A DNA stretch of 64,000 bases from Spiroplasma endosymbiont of Polydrusus cervinus (GCF_964019755.1 NZ_OZ026469.1:992001-1056000), one strand, 5' to 3'; shown: positions 9,166 through 19,850, counted from the first letter of the stretch. Made by a program: numbers and translations. Notes: generated by a model not told the origin, from the letters alone.

Positions 9166-9468
9166 CTAATTTTTGATATTAATAATTTTCCATTTATTTT
9201 GTTCAAAAATTAATTTTTTAATAATTTGATGATTATTTTGGCATTGCAAAGTTAAAAATCAAAGTTTAGCATTTATTTTTTGTTTATTAATAAATTCTAA
9301 CCTTGCTAAACAATGCCGAGCATATTTTTTACAATATCAACCACCTTTTCTATTTTTGGTTAATTTTGTAAAGTACTCATTGATATAACACTGACATTTA
9401 TTAATTGATATTGTCTTATTTGCTAATTTAATTTTTAACTCTTTTCAACAGAGTTCTTTTAAAGACAC
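9166..9468 (-). CDS. Hypothetical basic Cys-containing protein (100 aa)
   Basis: GTG at 9468, seven bases after AAGGAGG. The product starts MSLKELCWKELKIKLANKT and contains six or seven Cys and many Lys. Cys pairs (CQC, YCKKYARHC) hint at metal or nucleic-acid binding. Flanked on both sides by structured non-coding DNA, which suggests a replication or regulatory module. Family not recognised. Confidence 0.6.
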
Positions 9469-9479
9469 TTTCAAAACCT

Positions 9480-9817
9480 CCTTATAAATAGTAAGATTTC
9501 TAAATTTTTTTATTGTGGAACACTTACCATTTGACCATTGCAGGTTAAAGATTTATCCCCAAACCACGATAACTCTTTTATATTGCCTAAAAGAATTGCC
9601 TCCATTATGTCGTAGCGGTACGGCCACCCCTATATTGTTTATCCTCGCTTGCTTGGTTTAACGACATTCCAAGTAGGAGAGTTTTATTCGGTTGGTTTTG
9701 CTATTATTTTTTTAAACTAAGCAAGGTTAACGACAATTTTAACCTAATTAAAAAAGACTTATTTTATCTCAGTCTTTTTCTTAGTAGTTTTTTTAAAATT
9801 CTCACCAAACGATTTCT
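9480..9817. other. Non-coding GC-elevated intergenic block at the left edge of prophage L
   Basis: No frame with coding character on either strand. It contains several short inverted repeats and GC-rich islands (for example GTCGTAGCGGTACGGCCACC near 9608) in otherwise very AT-rich DNA. Resemblance in style to 40862-41396 of prophage M suggests an origin, packaging site or structured RNA. Confidence 0.35.
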
Positions 9818-10525
9818 TTATGCGGTCAAATTGAAATTAAAATGGCCAATCTTTAAATTATTAATAAACCTTTTAATTTGTTGTAATTTTTGAATATGTG
9901 GTAATGTTAATTTAATATTTCCTTTTGGATATTTTTCTTTTAATTCTTGTGGTAATCGTTTTTTAATATAATCTCTTAAATGACTAGGTAATCATTTTCT
10001 TAATCAATAACGCCAAAATAAAGTTCCTGCATTAGACACAGCATTACTTAATAATTTTCAAATTTCAACTGGAACACTAGGATAAACATATGGACCATAA
10101 AATTTCGGATGTTTTGCTGTTTTTGTATATATTAAAATAGTTAAATTACCTGTTAAAGTTAACTTATTTGTTATATTAAACATACCACTATTAAGCCAAC
10201 TACTATTTAAAGGTTGTCAATTAGTATTTAGATAATTTTCTTTTTTAAATTGTTCTCTATTTTTAATATTGTTATCTTTTTCTAATTTATTTAATATTTG
10301 CTGTATTTCTTTTTTATGATCTTTTTTAATTAAATTTAAATAAGTATAAGGATTTAATCACTGATAAATATCTTCAATTTTATTTGTAATCTTTTGAAAA
10401 GGATTAGCATAATATGAAGCAAACTTATTAACCTTATTAATTAAATTAACAAACTTATTTATTAAAGGTTTATTTCCTAAATTTTCTGTTAATAAAGTTA
10501 AAATTCGTAATATTAATAAATTCAT
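9818..10525 (-). CDS. Phage late protein downstream of the capsid gene, C-terminally shortened (copy L)
   Basis: 235 aa, ATG at 10525, 7 nt after the capsid reading frame. Near-identical to the first ~232 residues of the 305-aa M copy at 34481 (MNLLILR-LTLL-ENLGNK). The similarity ends at HFNFN, where L has LTA and a stop, and the non-coding block begins. This marks a recombination breakpoint of prophage L. The protein is Lys/Asn/Leu-rich with a Trp/Pro-rich middle (YGPYVYPSVPVEIWKLL). A connector or head-tail adaptor role is inferred only from gene order. Confidence 0.7.
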
Positions 10526-10531
10526 TGTTTA

Positions 10532-11938
10532 TTAAGAATTTTTAATTACTACTTCAATTGACTTTGTTTTACCAGTTGCTTTGTTTTTACCTTCAATTAA
10601 AACTTCAACAATTTTATCATTTGTAATATCAATTGGTCAGTCTTCACCTTTAGGATTAATAGAATAATCAAAATCATTTTCAGTTAAAGAACTATCTACT
10701 GTTTTAACTGCTTTTAAAACAACATCTTTAAATTGTGGTTTTAATTCTTCTGGTGTTGTACTTGCTGTGTTTGCAACATGAATGATTGGTTTGTCTATTT
10801 TATTAATTTTACTAATATCTATTTTAGCAACGTCTGGTGTTAAAATTGCATTAGATTTTGTTGTATTTATTGGTGTAGAAATTTCATAATCAACCGGCAC
10901 TCTAAATGTTTTATTTAAATTACTTTTAGCAGTATTTATTTCTTCTTGTGTTGGTTATTTTTCTAAAATAATCTTACATGTTTTTGGATATAAAATTGTT
11001 GGTGTTGCATATTGTACTTTACCAATTCATTTAGGGTTAGCAGTATCATTATCTAAAACTTGTTGAATAGTATCCATATTAATTGGATATGCTCATACTT
11101 GTTTATTAATAAGTAGACCATTTACATTAGTAAAATTATAACCCTTATCTCGGTTAACTTGTCCTTTTGTATATGTTTTTTCTAAATGAAAACTTTTCGA
11201 TACCGGAATACCCATTGCGGTATTTTCATATAATTCACCATTAACCATTGCTTTTAATTGAGCTTGTGAACCAATTACTTTTAAATAAGCAGGTGTTAAT
11301 CCTAAATAGGCTCTTCGACCTAAAACCATAAAAATTTTATCGGTTGGCAAACCAAAATATAGATTACTAATTTGATTAGTTAATTCAATCAAAGTTTCAT
11401 TTAATGTAAAGAATGCTTTATTTGCTTCATCAGCACTATCGGCTGTATAACTACGAAATGGAATTACTTCATATTGACCATCTGCTAAACAATAATCATA
11501 AATAGCTTGAATTAATTCACATTCTAAGTTAACAAATTTATTCTGTACAATACTAGAAATAGCGTTAGCAATAACACCATTTTTAATATTTTGTTCTATC
11601 ATTGCTAAGTCAAATGCTTCATTCATTAATTTTAAATTAAATCTTTTATTAATAGGCACCGGAATTCTTGTTAATCCCATAGTTTGAGTTGCCCCACCAT
11701 TTGGTAATGAATAATCATCTTGTCATACCACACGATGAGTTAAATTATATAACGCTTGTCCTGCATTAGGTAATCAAGCAACTTGTTCAGCAGTTGCAGT
11801 TGCATATTGCATAATACTTGCATGCTCATTCATTAATGGTCCTCTTAGCATAGCATTAACCATATCAACATAGGCTTTTTGACCTGTTGTATTACCTTGT
11901 AATGTAAAATGTGCTTGTGGCAAATTAATTGTTGCCAT
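10532..11938 (-). pseudogene. Major capsid protein (copy L), in-frame TAA before the C-terminal domain
   Basis: ATG at 11938 with GGAGTGAA upstream. Residues 1-327 are nearly identical to the M copy at 33202, including the LTRIPVPI-KRF and LGRRAYLGLTPAYLKVIG segments. A TAA (10955-10957) replaces the Ala/Val codon after ILEK. The frame then stays open for 141 codons encoding a different C-terminal domain from M (TPEELKPQFK...KNKATGKTK). The capsid call rests on position after a scaffold-like gene, size and conservation among three copies, not on a search. If TAA is a true stop, a 327-aa core would still be made. Confidence 0.65.
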
Positions 11939-11955
11939 AATATTTCACTCCCTTA

Positions 11956-12417
11956 TTATCTAAGGTTTTTAAGTGTATAATCAGTTAATTTTTTAATTTC
12001 CTCAGGAGTATATGCTCCTTTTTCTTTAATAGTTTCAATTTCATCATTCTTATTTTCAACCGAATTTTCAATCATTTCTTTAATAAAATTAGTGGGTGAA
12101 ACTGATTATTGTTCTTGCACAAACAAATCAGGTTTTAATTCTTTTAAAGTTTGCATTTTTTCAGATAAAGAACTACCACTAACTTTTTCTAAATTAGTTT
12201 TAATATCTTCAATTTTAGTAGATGGAACATCTTTAAAGGCTTTTAATTCATCTAATTCATTAGATAATTTAATAAAGTCTTCTTTTGATATAACATCTTC
12301 GCGTTTTTGCACACTTTCTCTAATTTGTTTTGCTTCATTATTAAACTGATTTAAGATATTTTCCGCAATCCCTTCACTTAAACCTTATTCGATTAATTGT
12401 TCTTTTATAAGTGCCAT
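11956..12417 (-). pseudogene. Scaffold-like protein (copy L), two in-frame TAA codons
   Basis: Counterpart of the intact M gene at 32725: same length (153 codons) and Glu/Lys/Ile-rich helical composition. A CAA-to-TAA change lies ten codons from the start, and a second TAA replaces the CCA after QEQ. It lies directly upstream of the capsid gene, the usual place for a capsid scaffold. An internal Met could reinitiate a shorter product. Confidence 0.65.
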
Positions 12418-12505
12418 TTTTATAAACTCCTCTTTTTTTTATTCTTGTTCGATTAACAAGTCAGCATAACTCTTTTTTACGGAAAAAGATTAAACCTATG
12501 AATTA

Positions 12506-12533
12506 ATTATATACTATTATTTTACCAATACAA
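12506..12533 (-). promoter_or_regulatory. Late promoter of scaffold-capsid operon (copy L)
   Basis: TTGTAT, a 16-base spacer, then TATAAT on the minus strand. Hexamers and spacer length are identical upstream of the M (32610) and T (54811) copies. Downstream the leaders share a CTTTTT-ccgta-AAAAAG hairpin and a CTTGTTAATCGAACAAG hairpin before the ribosome site. Confidence 0.65.
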
Positions 12534-12644
12534 TACTTTTTATACATAAATACTAAACTTAATATATTTTATTACCATTTTAGGTCTTAAAACGCGTGAT
12601 AATGGTTATTTAACAAAATAAAATTTTTAAAATAATTCATAATT

Positions 12645-12677
12645 TTGCTTGTATATATATATATATATATATATAAT
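12645..12677 (+). promoter_or_regulatory. Promoter with (TA)n spacer for the L surface-protein gene
   Basis: TTGCTT at 12645-12650 and TATAAT at 12672-12677 are separated by 21 bases made of G followed by TA dinucleotides. The optimum is about 17, so two fewer TA units would create a consensus spacer. The ATG is 35 bases downstream. See the findings for the M and T equivalents. Confidence 0.65.
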
Positions 12678-12711
12678 GTCAATAGAAATTGAAAAAGGGA
12701 GAAATATAAGT

Positions 12712-13800
12712 ATGAAAAAATTACTAAGTTTATTAAGCATATTAACAATTAGTGGAACTGGTGTGCCAATAATGATTGCTGATATTCCTTATCAAAAAAA
12801 TACTATTAAAGATTTATCTGAATTAAATTGAACAGGTTTAAATATAAATAAAAATAAAAGAGACACAAAAAACAATCAAACTAAACATATATTTAAAACT
12901 AATGGAGCTGACAGACCAACTGAAAAACAAATAAAAAATAAAGTAAAAGAATTAAATCCGCAATTAAATATTAATAACATTAATGTTACAAAAATTACTG
13001 AAAATAGCGCGGTAATCACTCTAACTGGTTTTAGTAATACGAAAACAATTAATTTTATAATTGATAAATCTGTTGATTTAAATACTATAATTCCAAATAA
13101 TACTAGTTTAGGTCAAATAATTGATAATGAGGAGGGTAAACAAAATATTGTAAATATAAGTGAAATACAAATTAAAGATAAATTAAAAAAATTATTTCCG
13201 TCATTAAACATTTCAAAAATTAATATTAAACTACTTAGTACACATTCTTCTAAAATTACTTCAAATGATATAAACGTTTATACTGGTGAAACAGATGTTA
13301 AATATACCTTACCACTAGGTTTTTATATAAAAAATAATAATTTGGGTGTAATAAAAACTAATGGTCTAAGTATACCAACAGATAATCAAATTAAAGATAA
13401 AATAAAAGAATTATACCCTATAATGTTAAAAAGTAGCTTTTTAAATTTTTTGAACATTAATATTATAAATTCTACAAATGCAAAAATTAGTTGTAGACCA
13501 AATAATGATACTGTTTCTGATATATTAGATATCAATTTTACAGTTGATAAATCTGTATTACTAAGTACAGTTATTAATAATAATACTTTAGGCGAATTTA
13601 AAACTAATAATTTATCTAACCCAACAGGACAACAAATCAAAAATAAAGTAAAAGAATTAAATCCACGGGTAGATATTGATAAAATAAAAGTTGAAAATAT
13701 TAATAATAACAAAGCAACTATTAATTCTTCTGATTTAACTGTTTATATTGGAAATATAGATGTTAATTATTCTATTTCAATAGATTCACTTAATTGATAA
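12712..13800 (+). CDS. Phage-borne secreted surface protein with ~80-aa beta-type repeats (copy L)
   Basis: 362 aa; ATG at 12712 follows AAAGGGAG, so the signal peptide begins MKKLLSLLSILTISG. The upstream in-frame ATG lies inside the -10 region and is not used here. Four repeats of about 80 aa follow, with the pattern NLG-I-TNGLS-PT--QIK-K-KELNP then I-NN-A-I....Y-G--DV-Y-, alternating polar and beta strands. This resembles mycoplasma lipoprotein-associated repeat domains, though no lipobox Cys is seen. The gene is antisense to the phage late operon. The last sense codon is TGA (Trp) before TAA. Likely host-surface cargo of the prophage. Confidence 0.8.
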
Positions 13801-13815
13801 TAAAAAAATAATTAA

Positions 13816-14349
13816 ATGAAAAAAATATTAGTCTCCTTAATAACAATCACTTTAATTGGAATAAGTACAGCCAGTTTAGTTGCTTGTAATAATGTAGCAG
13901 AATATACACCCGAAGAATTAGCAAAACTAAAAGAAGAAAATCAAATAGACACAACGAATGAAACTGTTAAAAAAAATTTAGAATGAATAGCACCACAAGA
14001 AAAACCATTCAATCAAGTTGATGATAAATGATATTTTGTTGTATGGCGTGTAAATAAAAATGATGATTGAAAAATTATTAAATTTTTAAATGATACTTTT
14101 TTATCTGATGAGCAAACAAAAGAAATAGATTTAAAAAATAATTATGAATTATTTTTATATAAAGCCCCATATTTTCCAATAGATTTAGTGATTGGTAAAA
14201 TTAATAATATTGTTTCTATCGTCCAATGACGAGAATATATAAAAAATAAAACTTACTTTAAATCAATATACCGTTGAAATTTAGAAGAAAATAATTTACC
14301 TTATTTAGTAATTGATAATAAAGGTAATATAAAAGTTAAGGATGAATAG
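13816..14349 (+). CDS. Phage-borne lipoprotein with 'FVVWR...IIKFLND' module (copy L)
   Basis: 177 aa, 15 bases after the preceding gene, so a two-gene cargo operon. The signal MKKILVSLITITLIGIS ends with lipobox LVAC (Cys24). The mature part is Trp-rich with several TGA codons: KWYFVVWRVNKNDDWKIIKF, then about 60 residues ending SIYRW. The first segment recurs in the T tail-fibre gene near 58.9 kb, and the SIYRW-type end recurs in the M lipoprotein at 30574. Ends at T-rich terminator 14351-14382. Confidence 0.8.
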
Positions 14350-14350
14350 A

Positions 14351-14382
14351 AAAAAAGAGATTTAACAATCTCTTTTTTTATT
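14351..14382. terminator. Bidirectional terminator between convergent genes
   Basis: AAAAAGAGATT / AATCTCTTTTT stem around TAACA lies between the lipoprotein gene (plus) and the large structural gene (minus). Each side has a U-tract for its own strand. Confidence 0.8.
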
Positions 14383-14385
14383 TTT

Positions 14386-17300
14386 TTATCTTGGTTTAAT
14401 TGTAATTTTAACTGGGTTAATACTTTTGTTTATAATTCCCAATACATTCGGATTAGAAACATCTATTACAATTTCTTTATCATTACCGAAATTAATTTTA
14501 GTATTTGGTCTTCCTATTAATTTAGCAATCAATACTTTTGAAAATCTAATTTTTAATTTTACATCATTAGTATAATATGCTTGTAAATATGTTTCTTTAA
14601 TTTTATCGTTATCATTATTATATAGTTTTGTTATTTGTAATAAAAAGTAAATTTTTCAAAGCCCCAAAGGAGGTTTATTTTTAGGTTCATAAGTGTTTTC
14701 ATAATATTTTTCTGGTAATCCATTAGTTTTAAAAGTATCAAGCGTTTTAATATCATTAGTTATTTCTTTTGTATCTATTGTAACGGTATTTGGGAAATTA
14801 ACTTTATCAGTTTGTGAATAATTACTTTCTAATAAATTTAAATCTTCTAACAAGCATATTGTTTTATTACAATTTGTATATCCAGTTAATAATTTAACAT
14901 CTCTATTAGGAATAAAATTATCTATATCACATGGTCCACACTCAACTTGTAAATTACCTAAATTACTTATTTCAATAGTTTTATACGCGTCTTGAAATTT
15001 ACTGATATTTTTAATTGTTGGGTCAATTTGTTTTAAATCAATTTCAACCCCATAATAACCTTTATATTCTGTTGTATTATCAAATAAATTAACATCATCA
15101 AATGGTGATGGTGCAAGTTGACATTTTGGAGTTGCAGTAATTTTAGTTTTTAATGGTTGTACTACACCAGCGGGCATAATATCTTTTGTATAAGTTTTAT
15201 AGTTATATGGAGCTGGTGGTAAAACATATTCAGGGTAATTAAATGTTGGTATTTCATAATCGTGCGGTAATAAGAAACTATTTTTATAATTAGTTGTCAT
15301 ATCTCGTAAATAATTATTTAATGTACTTTTTGTTTTACCTCTAAAACTTCATACTGATAATCTTAAATAATCTTCTTCATTATTTGTATATGGGTTATCA
15401 GCATAAAAGATAATTTCAAAATTACCTTTATATAATGCTTGGATTGAAAACATATCAATTATATAACTACAATTTATCCCATCGGGTGTTTGTAAGAATT
15501 CACAATCATTATCTTCTTCACCGTCACTAACTGGTGTTTGAGCATCTACTGCTGTTGTAAGTTCATTAATTAAATAAATTCGGTTAGTTTTTTGATTTAA
15601 TTGTTTTAGATTATATGTTGAATAAACTATATTATTTGTTGGTTTACCATCCTTAGTTAAAACAGTACCTACTAATTTATCAGTTAATAAAGTAGTAAAC
15701 CCAAAGCTAGTGGCATTTGCTCCAAAAATAGCACCAACTTTATCATTACCTTGTTCTCTAAATATTTCAAATGGTAAATAACCTTTACCTTTTGAGTTTT
15801 CAGATCAAAAAGCATAATTATAAAAACTATAAATATTAGCACTCATAAAACCATTTAATCATTGAAAATTAGGTCATGATTTTTCATTTTGATTAATTAC
15901 TCAACCCCAGGGAATACCAAAAGAAATAAAGTTTAAAAATTTACCAACCCCGCCAGGTATCGTAAAAGGATTAAAAACTAATTTTTGTGTATAGTTTAAA
16001 GGTAATATTGTAATTTGACGATTAATAAAATTATTCATATTTAAAATATCTCAAACATTACATGCACCCATTTTATTATATTCAATTTGAACACTACCAA
16101 CAGTATTACCAAATTCATCTTTTCTTCTAAAATATGATGATGCTTGGGTACTAATTATATTATCAACTGTACCACCGTTTGTTTTTATTTTGTTTGGTGG
16201 TTTTATTTTTCAATATTTAGACCAGTAAAACTTAGAATCTTTATCTTCTTTATGAACATATCTACCAACAGTAGAATTAGATTCTGATGTAGTAAAAGGG
16301 TCCGTTATAACGATACCTTCACTATTTTTCTGTTTTCAAAAGCCATACCTACTTTCCATATCTTTTTTTCAACTTTCATAACCAGTTATCATTGTTGGTT
16401 GAATCCCTTGAATGTTATATCAACTTACTTCTGGTGATGCATAAGTATTGACTTTATCGGGTGGACAAGGAAACATATTATACATTAATAAATCTCGGGA
16501 ATTCATTACTTTTTTATTAAACTGACCTTTAATAATTGGTCGCCCAATAACAGGCATATCAAAAAAGATCGGATTACCATAAAATTTAACAGCCATCGCT
16601 CTAACACCGGGGTCTTTTAGTAAAACATTATCTAATTCAATGGTTGATGTATTTGTCTTTTCATTATAAATTATTTTAGGAAAACAATAACCTTCGCCAG
16701 GGGCACTTGTTTGAATAAATTGTCGTACTGATAAACCGCTATTACTAATTTTGTCATTAATACTTGAAAATGTAATTTCTTGTCATAAAAAACTACCATC
16801 ATACGGTGAATAATAATTAATAACACTTGATGGATATAATCATTGTCTATCTTGCGGTGCAATATTTATATTACCACCACCAATATTTAAATCATGGTCA
16901 TTAAAAACAGTATAAAAATTATAATAATCATTAATATTTAATTTATTGACGTCCTCATCTAAAATTAATAAAGTATATTGTCTTTCGGTTGATTGCTGTG
17001 TAAATACTTGCTCAAATTTGGCTTCACCAAATTGAATTGAACTTCTATCATCAATCATATAGGCATCTCAATATTTACCAACTTTAACTTCTTTTGTATA
17101 AAAGTTATCGGCTTTATTATCATTATTAATAAAATAACTTAATTTATATTGCTTTAAGTATTCTAACATTCTATTAATATCATAAATGTTTTCACCATCA
17201 ATTAATTTTCAATAAACATTGCTATTTTCATCTTTTAATTTTATAGCGAGCGGTGTCTCATTATTTGCTCATATCGTTGAGTTAACTGGTTGATTTTTAA

Positions 17301-17604
17301 AATCACTAATCGTTAAGATATTAATTTCTTCACCTTTGTGTTTTTGGACTATTTTTAAATTATCTTGTCATTGAGCAATCGTACTTTCCATGTTATCAAA
17401 TATTCTTGAATAACTACCATAATCACTTGGCTTTGCATTATTAGGTTTTCAACCTGTTTCAGTATCAGGAATATATGAACTATAAACATTAAAAGGAAAT
17501 GCCATTCAATGCCTGTTATCTTTTATGTTTTCTCTGATATCTATTAAAGTATCATTGGCTTGTCTTCTTAATTCTTCTATAACCCCGGGGTTAATTCTAC
17601 TCAT
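14386..17604 (-). CDS. Very large phage structural protein (copy L, intact)
   Basis: 1072 aa, ATG at 17604 two bases after the portal stop. The sequence is rich in Asn, Tyr and Trp (dozens of TGA), mostly beta-like, without signal peptide. Its position immediately after the portal and its size suggest a tail, collar or receptor-binding structural protein. The M counterpart at 27514 is truncated by a nonsense codon and fused to lipoprotein sequence; here the C-terminal third (MTTNYKNSFLLPHDYEIPTF to IKPR) is continuous and complete. No family is recognised by eye. Confidence 0.8.
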
Positions 17605-17607
17605 TTT

Positions 17608-18228
17608 TTAATTCTCCTTAATTTCTGTTCTACCTTGCAAGGCATTTTGATTATTACCAGTTTCATCATATTCTAGTAATTTATTATTATGTTCGATTTC
17701 TTTGGCTTGCATTTTATCTTGTCATTGTTCTACTTTTTCAAAATATTTAGTTGCTTCTAATTCATCAACATTATCATATTCCGTTATTGCTCTTATTGGC
17801 TCCATTGTACCATTCTCTAATCTGGCAGTAATTAATTCATTTTGTCGCATTTGGTCAACTAAACTAGCACTAATAAAATCAAATCCATAAGGGCGTTCAC
17901 CATTTCCATCTCATAAATCATAATATTTTAAAACAGTATCAAACATCTTAGTATAATATTGCTTACGATATGCTTGTAAATATGCTTGTTTTTCTAAGTC
18001 TTTTGTTTTAGTTAATAATGACTGTGTTTTATTCTGGTCATTATCTGATTTATCACCAAAAGGACTAGAAAAATGACATGCTAAATATACTTGCTCAATA
18101 ATTGATTTTTGATCTTCGGTATATGTTTCTAATGTTGGTGCACCTTGTACTACTTGTAAAGATTGTGATGATGTCCCATCTGCTGTCGTTTGACCTGATT
18201 GAATAAAAATATCATCAAATACATTAGA
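17608..18228 (-). pseudogene. Portal-like protein, C-terminal fragment (copy L)
   Basis: Contains the C-terminal half of the M portal-like gene (VFDDIF, LETYTEDQK, SSPFGDKSDNDQ) to TAA 17608-17610. The 5' half is replaced by IS3-type sequence beginning TAGACTGCACCC at 18225. Prophage L therefore lacks terminase and portal 5' sequence and cannot package on its own. Confidence 0.8.
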
Positions 18229-18273
18229 CTGCACCCAAAAAAGTAAGTAAAGAAAAAAAGTCTTTGCTAACTT
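18225..18273. repeat. Solo 5' end of the IS3-type element
   Basis: TAGACTGCACCC and the next ~37 bases of the IS 5' leader, abutting the 3' end of a complete IS copy in opposite orientation. The same ~50-bp 5'-end piece flanks the nested pair at 59018. Confidence 0.7.
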
Positions 18274-18311
18274 TAGACTGCATCCTGTTTAGTAAGTATT
18301 AATAAAAAGGT

Positions 18312-19196
18312 TTACAAACTTTCATTTATTATATATTTTTCTTTTTGGTTTGAATATCATTTATTTCATTTTTTAACATCATTAATATATTCATTATGAG
18401 ATTTATAATTTTTATTATGGATTGTTCCTTTTTTAAGTAATGAATGAAAACTTTCAATAATAATGTTGTCTGCACAATGATAATTTTTACCCATTGAAAT
18501 TATAATTTTGTTATCTAAACATTTACTATTGTAATCTTTAGATGTATATTGATATCCGTGATCTGAATGAATTATTATTTTATTTAAATCTTTTTTTATT
18601 TTTTTAATTTTATTAATTGCATCATTTAAATTATCAATTACAAGTTTGTTATTATTAAATTTTGATCATTTTACATCAATAATTTCTTTAGTATATCCAT
18701 CAAGTATTGTTGATTGATAATGTTTTTTACCATTTCAAATTAAATAAGTTACATCAGTAAATAAAATTGAAAATCTTTCTTTAATATCATTAAAATTACG
18801 ATTTACTAAATCAGGATATTTAATTATATTTTTATTTCTATTTTGTTTTATTAATATTTTTCTACGCATACGCTTTACATATTCAGCTTGAATATTATTT
18901 TCTTTCATAATTCGCAATACTTTCTTAGCATTATAAATAATGCCATAATCTTCTTTTAAATATTTGGTAATTCGACGATAACCAAATTGTTTTAAATTTT
19001 CTTCATAGACTTTTACAATATTTTTTAATGATTCGCTATCCTTACCATTACTTGAATAATTTTTATATTTATCTCAATAACTACGCTTTAAATCTGTTAT
19101 ATCAAGTAATAAATTTAGTGGATATTTATTAATGTTTTCTTTGATAAAAGATACAATTTTTCTTTTATTTAATTGTAAAAGTCATGAAGCTTTTTT
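18312..19196 (-). CDS. IS3-type OrfB, DDE transposase catalytic domain
   Basis: The frame is open from the slippery heptamer at 19196 to TAA 18312-18314 (294 codons) and is expressed as an OrfAB fusion by -1 frameshift. DDE residues are visible in LFTDVTYLIW (D), IIHSDHGYQYTS (D) and IIIESFHSLLKKG (E). TGA is used as Trp. This copy has no disabling mutation seen, so it may be active. Confidence 0.88.
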
Positions 19197-19432
19197 AGTA
19201 ATTCATACCTAACTTTGTAATAGTTTAAATCTCTTTTTTCAAATGATTCTTTTGGACCTTTATTGGTGTTTAAAATTCCTTTCTTAAAATTTTCATACCA
19301 TGAAGCAACAGTTTTTTTATTAATTTGATATTTTTTTGCAATAAAACTTATACTATTATTTTTAACCTCGTGTACTATCATTTTTCGAAAATATGCTGTA
19401 TATTTATTAAATTTTTGTCCTTTTCTTGCCAT
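19169..19432 (-). CDS. IS3-type OrfA (helix-turn-helix)
   Basis: 87 aa starting MARKGQKFNKYT at ATG 19432. The AGGAGG overlaps an upstream GTG, so the ATG is the better start. A helix-turn-helix (ISFIAKKYQINKKTVASWY) binds the IS ends. Before the stop, the minus strand carries A6G (19190-19196), the classical IS3 slippery heptamer for -1 frameshifting into orfB. Confidence 0.88.
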   Translation of the reverse strand: MARKGQKFNKYTAYFRKMIVHEVKNNSISFIAKKYQINKKTVASWYENFKKGILNTNKGPKESFEKRDLNYYKVRYELLKKLHDFYN

Positions 19433-19502
19433 ATAAAAATGCACCTCCTTTAAAGTTTAGCAAAGACTTTTTTTCTTTACTTACTTTTTTGGGTGCATTC
19501 TA

Positions 19503-19850
19503 TACACTAATGAGGTTTTAACAAAATTTAAAGATATGATTGTAAGTAATAATTTAATGGGTAAAATGAAAGGAATAATAACAGACCGCGGGAAAGAATT
19601 TAGTAAGTGAAGAGAAATGGAAATATTTGCTGAAACACAAGTATATTTTTGTGACCCTGCTTCACCACAACAAAAACCATTAATTGAATATATGAATGGT
19701 GAATTTAGACATTGATTTAAAAAAGGAACTGATTTTAATAATGTTAGTCAACAAGAAATAGATTGAGTAGTTGATGTTATAAATGATAAACTTCGACCGT
19801 ATTTAAACTGAGTAAGTGCAAAAGAAATATTTTTACAAAATATTAAGTAA
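19503..19850 (+). pseudogene. IS30-type transposase, C-terminal fragment
   Basis: Frame open from the IS3 boundary to TAA at 19848-19850, with GIITDRGKEFSKW, YFCDPASPQQKPLIE and NVSQQEIDWV. It is clearly homologous to the IS30-type gene at 22758-23702 and retains the second D and the E of the DDE triad. The N-terminal two thirds are missing, replaced by the IS3 copy. Confidence 0.85.

Larger units (their letters stand above)
18274..19502 (-). mobile_element. IS3-family element, complete (1229 bp)
   Basis: The 12-bp ends TAGACTGCA(C/T)CC and GGGTGCA(G/T)TCTA are inverted repeats, each with one change here. The length equals that of the copy at 59068-60296 exactly. It contains overlapping orfA and orfB. 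It separates the truncated portal fragment from an IS30 remnant. Confidence 0.88.

Noticed and set aside
1674-9468. Whole left region as a filamentous plectrovirus
   Set aside because: A large methyltransferase, pilin-then-membrane-protein order and absence of a recognisable Rep or Zot-like gene did not support it; kept only as an alternative.
12651-12676. (TA)n tract as a sequencing or assembly artefact
   Set aside because: It occurs at three independent loci in the same promoter position with the same flanking hexamers, so it is real, although exact unit counts may be unreliable.
13386-13712. Minus-strand frame inside the surface-protein gene
   Set aside because: Shadow of the repeat region in 12712-13800; no start signal.
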